From contig NZ_NBIM01000008.1 of NCBI RefSeq assembly GCF_002242685.1, positions 76,517 to 140,516 on the forward strand: a stretch of DNA of 64,000 bases. Reading direction: 5' to 3'. The position numbers were made by a program, and so were the translations under genes. Of the stretch, positions 58,366-64,000 are shown one piece after another. The stretch comes from Oceanimonas doudoroffii. Lineage in GTDB: Bacteria > Pseudomonadota > Gammaproteobacteria > Enterobacterales > Aeromonadaceae. Within the stretch, counting starts at the first letter, position 1; every line of letters begins with the position of its first letter. Under the pieces are notes generated by a model. That model had not been told where the DNA came from. It did no database searches and was given only the letters and a program-made list of their open reading frames with translations.

Positions 58366-59316
58366 TCACACCAGCCGGTTTTGTTCCCGTCCTGCTGCAA
58401 AGGCTTCAATATTATCCACCAACTGATCCGCTAATCGCTGCATGGCGGCCTGGCTGGCCCAGGCGATGTGCGGGGTAAGAATAAAGTTGGGGCAGTCCAG
58501 CGCCTGCATCAGCGGATTATTTGAGGCTGGCGGCTCGGCGCTGACCACATCAAAGCCGGCACCACCAATGCGCTGTTCCTTGAGTGCACAGAGCAGTGCC
58601 TCCTCGTCCACCAGTCCGCCCCGGCCCACGTTGATCAGCAGGGCATCCGGTTTCATCATGGCCAGCTCCTGCTCGCCGATAAGGTGGTGAGTATCGGCGG
58701 TGAGCGGGCAGTGCAGGCTGATCACGTCGGCTTCGGCCAGCACGTGCTCAAAGGACTGACGGCCCGGCTCTGCCGGCTGGCCCTTGCGAGCGGCGACGAT
58801 CACGTCCATGCCCAGTGCCCGGACCAGTCGTTCCAGATCCCTTGCAATGGTGCCGTAGCCAATCAACCCCAGGGTCATGTCCTTCAGATCCCGCACCGGG
58901 TAGTCAAAATAGCAGAACTGGCCCGCTTGCTGCCAGCGGCCGTCGGCCACCGATGACCGGTAGGCGTGCAGGTTGCGGCTCAGTGCCATCATCAGCGACA
59001 GGGCATGTTCGGGTACCGCACTTTTCGAGTAATTGCGAATATTGCACACCGCCACGCCGGCAGCCCGGCAGGCGGCCAAATCCACGTTGTCGCTGCCGGT
59101 AGCGGCCAGGGCTATGAGCTTGAGGGCGGGCAGCTTTGCCAGCTCGGCGGCACCGATTTTCACCTTGTTGACGATGGCCACCTCGGCGTGCAGCAAACGT
59201 TGCACCACCTGTTCCGGGGCGGTTTCTGCATATTCCTGCCAGTGATGGTCAAAGGCTGGCCGGCGCAGGTTCACGCTCGGTGCCAGGGTTTGCCGGTCGA
59301 GAAATACCAGATTCAT
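58366..59316 (-). CDS. D-2-hydroxyacid dehydrogenase (glycerate dehydrogenase-like)
   Basis: 316 residues. NAD-binding fold with LGLIGYGTIA, where the third Gly of the usual GxGxxG is Ala, catalytic Arg in INVGRGGLVDE, Glu in FDVVSAEPP and His in TPHIAWAS. It probably reduces a 2-keto acid such as hydroxypyruvate; the specific substrate is not readable. The first 68 bases lie inside the 3' end of the upstream gene on the same strand. Confidence 0.88.
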   Translation of the reverse strand: MNLVFLDRQTLAPSVNLRRPAFDHHWQEYAETAPEQVVQRLLHAEVAIVNKVKIGAAELAKLPALKLIALAATGSDNVDLAACRAAGVAVCNIRNYSKSAVPEHALSLMMALSRNLHAYRSSVADGRWQQAGQFCYFDYPVRDLKDMTLGLIGYGTIARDLERLVRALGMDVIVAARKGQPAEPGRQSFEHVLAEADVISLHCPLTADTHHLIGEQELAMMKPDALLINVGRGGLVDEEALLCALKEQRIGGAGFDVVSAEPPASNNPLMQALDCPNFILTPHIAWASQAAMQRLADQLVDNIEAFAAGREQNRLV

Positions 59317-60049
59317 TCAAGGTCCTTCCTTTCAGGTAGTCGGGTGCACCGGGTGGCAAGGGCAGCCAGCCGCGGCGCACCAGCCAGGCGGCAATCTGCC
59401 GCTCCGGGTGGTGGATGTCATGGAGTGGTTCTGTGGTGTAATCGGCGGCCCGGCGGGCGGCACTGTGCTGGCGCTGCTCCCGGTTGGGGACGGCGGCGTC
59501 ATTGCCGGTAGTAAACAGATCCAGTACCGGCCAACCTGCCCGCGCCAGGCCCATGGCGAGCATGCGCTGGTGTGCCGCAGACCGGGGCACCGCATCCACT
59601 ACTATCAGGCCGTCGGGCGGCGGCAGTGTGCCGCCTTCGACCAGCTGCTGATACCAGAGAGTGGCGCTGCCCTGGGTCAGCACCAGCTGAGGTATGTTCC
59701 GGTCGGTGGTTAATACCGCCGTCAGGCGCCGCCCCAGTTGCTCGAGCCAGCCTTGCTGCGCTTGCGGGATTTGCTCGGCGGCGGGATCGAACCGGCGCTG
59801 TTGCTCGTCGGGCAGCAGCACTCGAAGCTCCCAGCCCCGCTGTTGCCACCAGGGTGCCATGGCCAGCCAGTGATGAGTCTGCTCCAGCTCCGGCCACACC
59901 AGCAAAGCGCCCTGCGCCTCGGGTCGCGCGGCCTCAAAGTAAAGTAGTCTGGCCTCGGCCTGGTACTCCGCACGGGCGTTCCAGTCAATCTGTGCAAGGG
60001 CCGGTGCCACCGTCAGCCAGCCCAGCATCAGCAGCGCCGCCCTTATCAT
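59249..60049 (-). CDS. DUF3530-like alpha/beta-hydrolase protein, periplasmic
   Basis: 266 residues with signal peptide MIRAALLMLGWLTVAPALA. It has the outline of DUF3530, an alpha/beta-hydrolase relative: GALLVWPELEQTHHW, RGWELRVLLP, QLVLTQGSATLWYQQL (the position of the nucleophile elbow, here GSA) and GLIVVDA. Activity is unknown. The last 23 codons overlap the downstream dehydrogenase by 68 bases, an unusually long same-strand overlap. Its ATG overlaps the rluA stop by one base. Confidence 0.7.
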   Translation of the reverse strand: MIRAALLMLGWLTVAPALAQIDWNARAEYQAEARLLYFEAARPEAQGALLVWPELEQTHHWLAMAPWWQQRGWELRVLLPDEQQRRFDPAAEQIPQAQQGWLEQLGRRLTAVLTTDRNIPQLVLTQGSATLWYQQLVEGGTLPPPDGLIVVDAVPRSAAHQRMLAMGLARAGWPVLDLFTTGNDAAVPNREQRQHSAARRAADYTTEPLHDIHHPERQIAAWLVRRGWLPLPPGAPDYLKGRTLNESGISRPANPGTEREPAPASL

Positions 60050-60714
60050 CAGCTCACCTCAAACGGTGCGGGGGCCGTAAACTCCAGCCGGTGCTTGTAT
60101 CTGGGATGACGAAAGGCCAGCCAGGCGGCATGCAGCTGCAGGTGTGGCGCCATGGTCAGCGCCTCGCCCTCGGCGTAGAGGTTGTCGCCCAGTATCGGGT
60201 GTCCCAGACTCAGCATGTGCACCCGAAGCTGGTGGGAGCGACCGGTAATGGGGGTCAGCTCCATCAGGCTGCGTTGGCCTTCACGGCGCAGGCAGCGCCA
60301 GTGGGTGAGCGCCTTTTTGCCGTGTTCATGGCTCACCATGTGCCGAGGGCGGTTGGGCCAGTCGCAGCACAGGGGCAGGTCAATGCTGCCCTCGTCCTCA
60401 CTCGGCTGGCCATGCACCCAGGCATAGTAGCGCTTTTCGGTTTCCCGCTCGCGAAACTGGCGGCTGAGCTCCCGGTGGGCCTTGGGGTTCAGCGCCATGA
60501 CGATCACACCGGAGGTCGCCATGTCCAGCCGGTGCACCACCTGCACCGCTGGAAACACTCGCGACACCCTGAGTGACAGGCTGTCGAAGTGCACCGGATC
60601 CCGGCCGGGCACGCTGAGCAGGCCGCTGGGCTTGTTCAGCACGATGAGGCTGTCATCCTGATACAGAATGTCGAACTGGGGATCCACCGGCGGATCGTAA
60701 CGCAGCAATACCAT
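60049..60714 (-). CDS. rluA: Pseudouridine synthase RluA
   Basis: 221 residues with catalytic Asp in VVHRLDMATSG and the RluA-type LTPITGRSHQLRVHML, without an S4 domain. RluA modifies U746 of 23S rRNA and U32 of several tRNAs. The rapA-rluA-djlA neighbourhood matches E. coli and selects RluA among paralogues. 15 bases after rapA. Confidence 0.93.
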   Translation of the reverse strand: MVLLRYDPPVDPQFDILYQDDSLIVLNKPSGLLSVPGRDPVHFDSLSLRVSRVFPAVQVVHRLDMATSGVIVMALNPKAHRELSRQFRERETEKRYYAWVHGQPSEDEGSIDLPLCCDWPNRPRHMVSHEHGKKALTHWRCLRREGQRSLMELTPITGRSHQLRVHMLSLGHPILGDNLYAEGEALTMAPHLQLHAAWLAFRHPRYKHRLEFTAPAPFEVS

Positions 60715-60729
60715 GATTGGGCTCTTTAT

Positions 60730-63603
60730 TTACTGATGGCTGACCACAATAAACCGAATCGCGTCCAGTTTTAAGCGGGTATGGCTGAGCAGGTTGTCGA
60801 GTTCGGCCTTCAGCTCCTGCAGGTGATCGATCTCGCTCTGGCGCACGTTGGGATTGACCTTCGCCAGCTGCTGCAGTCGGCTCAACTCCTGGCCCATGGC
60901 CGCGTGCATACGTTCACGGGCCTGTTCCACCAACTGTTCCATTTGGGATTCGGCCATTGGGACGGCGGCTTGCAGCTGCTGATGGATCACCGCTTGCGAG
61001 GCGTTTACCAGCTTGCTGCCCAGATGTCGATTGACCGGGCTGAGCTGTTTGTCAAAGGCGTCAAAGCTGACCTTGTCAGCCAGGTTGTTGCCATTTTTGT
61101 CGAGCAGCAGGCGAATGGGCGCCGGCGGCAGAAAACGATACAACTGGGCGTGGTGGGCGGACTCGGCCACAAAGATGGGCTCGACGAACTGGGTGCCCAC
61201 CGGCAGTGCTTTGTTTTTGAGAATGGCCACCGAGGTGGTGCCTATTTCCGAGCCCAGTACCAGGTCGATGCCGCCGCGGATCATGGGGTGATCCCAGCTC
61301 AGGAACTGCAGATCGTCCCGGCCCAGGGCGGTATGCCGGTCAAAGGTGATGCTGGCGCCGTCTTCGGGCAGGCCGGGAAAGTTGGGGACCAGCATCTGCT
61401 CGGTGGGGCGCAGCACAATGGCGTTTTCGCCCTTGTCGTCCTGATGCACGCCGACTTCGTCAAACAGCTTGATGGCAAAAATGGCCAGGGTTGGATCTTC
61501 ATCCGTCTTCGCCAGCTGTTCCGCCAGGTTATGCTGTTGCAGGGCGCCGCTGGAGTTGAGCTCCAGCAGCCGATCCCGGCCCTGCTCCATCTGGCTGATC
61601 AGCGTTTGGGTGAGGGTACGAGTGTCTTCAATTAGCTGGGCCAGCGCCTCGCTGTCCTGGCCGTGGCCGGCCAGCAGCTCAAGCAGGCGCTCAGACACCT
61701 GCTGATACACCGGCTGTCCCACCGCATTGGGTTTGCTGAAGGCATCCATGCCCTGCTCATACCACAGGGTCAGCGCCTGTTGGGCGGTGTCTTCCAGGTA
61801 GGGCACATGAATGTCGATGTCGTGCTGCTGACCAATGCGGTCCAGACGGCCGATGCGCTGCTCCAGCAGATCCGGGTTGAGGGGCAGATCAAACAGCACC
61901 AGCTGATGGGAAAACTGGAAGTTGCGGCCTTCCGAACCGATTTCGGAGCAGATCATCACCTGGGCACCGCCTTCCTGCTGGGCAAAGTAGGCGGCGGCCT
62001 TGTCCCGCTCCAGCAGTGACATGCCCTCGTGGAACACGGTGCCGCGAATGCCTTCCCGAGTGCGCAGCACTTCTTCCAGTGCCAGGGCCACGCCGGCCTT
62101 GGCGGTGATGATCAGCACCTTGTTGTTACGGTTTTCCTTGAGGTAGTCCAGCAGCCAGTCAACCCGGCTGTCGAACTGGGTCCAGCTGCTGTCGCCGCCT
62201 TCGAACTGGCGGTAAATTTCTTCCGGGTACAGGGCCTGCAGCGCCTGGGCGGCGGTGTCCTGATGGCTGCCCATCAGGCCAGCCACGCGAATGGCGGTCT
62301 TGTACTGGGTGGGCAGGGGCAGGGGGTGAGTATGCAACCGGCGTGACGGAAAGCCCTTGATGGCCTGACGGGTGTTGCGGAACAGCAGGCGGCCGGTACC
62401 GTGGTGATCCAGCAGTCGGGCCAGCAGCGCCCGGCGTTGCTCGGGGGTCTCCAGGCTGGCATGCTCTTCGCCATCCATAAAGGGGGTCAGGCGGGCGCGG
62501 GCGGCAGCGTCCAGCGGTGTCTCCGCCAGCAGCGCCTCGGCGGCTTCGGCCAGCGGGCGGTATTCTTCTTCTTCTGCCAGAAAGGCGTCATAGTCGTAAA
62601 AGCGCTCGGGGTCGAGCAGGCGCAGGCGGGCAAAATGGCTTTCGTGGCCTTGCTGATCCGGGGTGGCAGTCAACAGCAGCACACCGGGAATCTCTTCGGC
62701 CAGGGCTTCCACCACTTCATAGGCGCGGCTGGGGCGCTCGGCGTCCCATACCAGGTGGTGGGCTTCGTCCACCACCAGCAGATCCCAGTCGCTGTCGGCC
62801 AGCTGTTCAAAACGCTTGCGCTTTTTGGTGATGAAGTCGAGGCTGCACAGCACCAGTTGCTCGGTATCAAAGGGATTGGCCGAGTCGGCAAAGGCCTCGA
62901 CGCAGCGCTCTTCGTCAAACAGCGCAAAGTGCAGGTTGAAGCGACGCAGCATCTCCACCAGCCACTGGTGGATCAGCGCGTCGGGCACCAGGATCAGAAT
63001 GCGCGCGGCCCGGCCCGACAACCACTGCTGCTGAATGATCATGCCCGCTTCAATGGTTTTGCCCAGACCCACTTCATCGGCCAGCAATACTCGGGGGGCA
63101 TGGCGGTTACCCACTTCATGGGCAATATGCAGCTGGTGGGGAATCAGGCCGATGCGTCCGCTGCCCAGGCCGCGGAGGGGCGAGCGACGCTGGCTGAACT
63201 GGTGCATCAATGCTTGGTAGCGCAGATTAAAGCGGCCAATCTTGTCGATTTGCCCGGCAAACAACCGCTCCTGGGGTTTGTTCAGCTTGATAAAGTGGTT
63301 GAGGAAGGTTTCCTTCAGGCTGGTTTCTTCCTCGGTGTCCAGGCGTTTGCCGTGATAGACCAGCAAGCCGTCCTGCTCGGACACCGACTCCACCTCCAGC
63401 TCCCAGTCTTCGTGACTGCTGATGACATCGCCGGGGTTGAACATGACTCGGGTCACCGGAGCATCGTTGATGGCGTACATGCGGTTCTCACCACAGGCGG
63501 GAAACAACATGGTGACCATGCGCACATCAATGGCAACCACGGTTCCCAGTCCCAGATCGGTTTCGGTATCGCTGATCCAACGTTGGCCGAGGGAAAAAGG
63601 CAT
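60730..63603 (-). CDS. rapA: RNA polymerase recycling ATPase RapA
   Basis: 957 residues. N-terminal Tudor-like domains (about 1-110), a Swi2/Snf2 helicase core with Walker A LADEVGLGKTIEAGMI (about residue 175), DEAHH box, the C-terminal helicase lobe (ICSEIGSEGRNFQ, QRIGRLDRIGQ) and a RapA-specific C-terminus. It binds RNA polymerase and recycles it after termination. It is the first gene of the minus-strand run rapA-rluA-DUF3530-dehydrogenase. Confidence 0.96.
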   Translation of the reverse strand: MPFSLGQRWISDTETDLGLGTVVAIDVRMVTMLFPACGENRMYAINDAPVTRVMFNPGDVISSHEDWELEVESVSEQDGLLVYHGKRLDTEEETSLKETFLNHFIKLNKPQERLFAGQIDKIGRFNLRYQALMHQFSQRRSPLRGLGSGRIGLIPHQLHIAHEVGNRHAPRVLLADEVGLGKTIEAGMIIQQQWLSGRAARILILVPDALIHQWLVEMLRRFNLHFALFDEERCVEAFADSANPFDTEQLVLCSLDFITKKRKRFEQLADSDWDLLVVDEAHHLVWDAERPSRAYEVVEALAEEIPGVLLLTATPDQQGHESHFARLRLLDPERFYDYDAFLAEEEEYRPLAEAAEALLAETPLDAAARARLTPFMDGEEHASLETPEQRRALLARLLDHHGTGRLLFRNTRQAIKGFPSRRLHTHPLPLPTQYKTAIRVAGLMGSHQDTAAQALQALYPEEIYRQFEGGDSSWTQFDSRVDWLLDYLKENRNNKVLIITAKAGVALALEEVLRTREGIRGTVFHEGMSLLERDKAAAYFAQQEGGAQVMICSEIGSEGRNFQFSHQLVLFDLPLNPDLLEQRIGRLDRIGQQHDIDIHVPYLEDTAQQALTLWYEQGMDAFSKPNAVGQPVYQQVSERLLELLAGHGQDSEALAQLIEDTRTLTQTLISQMEQGRDRLLELNSSGALQQHNLAEQLAKTDEDPTLAIFAIKLFDEVGVHQDDKGENAIVLRPTEQMLVPNFPGLPEDGASITFDRHTALGRDDLQFLSWDHPMIRGGIDLVLGSEIGTTSVAILKNKALPVGTQFVEPIFVAESAHHAQLYRFLPPAPIRLLLDKNGNNLADKVSFDAFDKQLSPVNRHLGSKLVNASQAVIHQQLQAAVPMAESQMEQLVEQARERMHAAMGQELSRLQQLAKVNPNVRQSEIDHLQELKAELDNLLSHTRLKLDAIRFIVVSHQ

Positions 63604-63789
63604 TCAATTCTCCAAGCTGAAGGGGGGCGTAAAAAAGGGGCGCTATCTTACCCCAAAGCCCCGCAAGGCTGCATCCGTGATCGGGCTCGAACATTCAGTA
63701 TAAGGTGAGGCATATAAAGAGGGGAAACGACCCTCTGCCGGAAAAGTGAACGAACGATACGGTGGAAGCCACTTTTTCTCAAAAAGCCC

Positions 63790-63817
63790 TTGCGCAAAAT
63801 CGGCGGCTCCCTATAAT
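63790..63817 (+). promoter_or_regulatory. rRNA operon promoter P1
   Basis: -35 TTGCGC (63790-63795), 16 bases, -10 TATAAT (63812-63817), then GCGCCC, the GC-rich discriminator of rrn P1 promoters. AT-rich sequence (CACTTTTTCTCAAAAAG) upstream fits an UP element. Confidence 0.85.
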
Positions 63818-63894
63818 GCGCCCTCACTGACACGGCGGAACACGCCGACGGTCACAAGGGTTGAAACAACACAAAACAAAGTTTGATTCAACGC

Positions 63895-63922
63895 TTGACG
63901 AACACCAAGGATTGCGTAGAAT
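63895..63922 (+). promoter_or_regulatory. rRNA operon promoter P2
   Basis: -35 TTGACG (63895-63900), 16 bases, -10 TAGAAT (63917-63922), about 105 bases downstream of P1, the usual tandem arrangement of rrn promoters. Confidence 0.85.
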
Positions 63923-63950
63923 ACGCAGCCCTGACCCGCTGAAGGGTCAA

Positions 63951-64000
63951 CGCTCTTTAACAATTTATCAAGCAAACTGTGTGGGCACTCGCAGGATGTT
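63951..64000 (+). promoter_or_regulatory. rRNA leader with boxA antitermination site
   Basis: CGCTCTTTAACA (63951-63962) matches the boxA core, followed by ATTTATCAAGCAAACTGTGTG, the typical rrn leader. The 16S gene must begin beyond the right edge; none of it is visible here. Confidence 0.88.

Noticed and set aside
63648..63833. 61-residue minus-strand frame in the rRNA promoter region
   Set aside because: Overlaps rrn P1 elements, has no ribosome-binding site or homology, and is short.

Overview
The window is GC-rich chromosomal DNA of a gammaproteobacterium. Protein sequences and gene order (orn followed by a tRNA-Gly array, slyX/fkpA, fxsA near groESL, the queG-nnr-tsaE-amiB-mutL-miaA-hfq-hflXKC-purA run, and the djlA/lptD-surA-pdxA-rsmA-apaGH and rluA-rapA groups) fit the Aeromonadales. 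A marine or brackish genus of the Oceanimonas/Oceanisphaera/Zobellella kind is my best guess. This is inferred from recall of families and synteny, not from a search. No prophage, insertion sequence, integron, CRISPR array or defence island is visible, and almost all of the window is core genome.

Layout. 1-3.3 kb: the end of an operon with a PHP-type (CehA/McbA-like) phosphoesterase, a HAD phosphatase and a UgpC/MalK-type ABC ATPase. This looks like uptake and breakdown of an organophosphate; the permease and binding-protein genes would lie off the left edge. 3.3-9 kb: slyX, a WD40 lipoprotein, fkpA, a GIY-YIG protein, a SIMPL protein, an isolated DsbD-alpha-like domain, fxsA, a repeat-filled gap and a MATE exporter. 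9.1-11.3 kb: groES-groEL behind a textbook heat-shock promoter. 11.4-13.9 kb: a two-gene membrane signalling unit, made of a cysteine-free molybdopterin-oxidoreductase-like periplasmic protein and a transmembrane GGDEF-EAL protein in which both catalytic motifs are lost. 13.9-22.4 kb: epmB, efp, guaC, a Fur-controlled TonB receptor with a divergent AraC regulator, a VOC protein, epmA and a DUF4136 lipoprotein. EF-P, its beta-lysine ligase EpmA and the aminomutase EpmB are thus all here. 22.4-29.9 kb: a LysR regulator, mscM, psd, rsgA, divergent orn and four identical tRNA-Gly(GCC) genes. 30.2-34.4 kb: a PutA without its DNA-binding domain, with a convergent Lrp-type regulator. 34.5-46.8 kb: queG, then the long run from nnr to purA. 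46.9-50.5 kb: ispB, rplU-rpmA, obgE and folA. 50.5-63.6 kb: the outer-membrane biogenesis and ribosome-maturation operon lptD to apaH, djlA, a 2-hydroxyacid dehydrogenase, a DUF3530-like protein, rluA and rapA. The last 220 bases hold two strong promoters and a boxA leader of a ribosomal RNA operon whose 16S gene starts beyond the right edge.

The genes group into translation and ribosome quality (EF-P and its modification, RsgA, ObgE, HflX, RsmA, RluA, TsaE, MiaA, QueG, tRNA-Gly, rrn), envelope building (LptD, SurA, FkpA, DjlA, AmiB, Psd, MscM, IspB) and a few accessory sensing or uptake modules. The accessory modules are where unusual features lie: the degenerate c-di-GMP-type unit at 11.4-13.9 kb, the lone DsbD-alpha domain with shortened cysteine spacing, and a P-loop variant in the UgpC-like ATPase.
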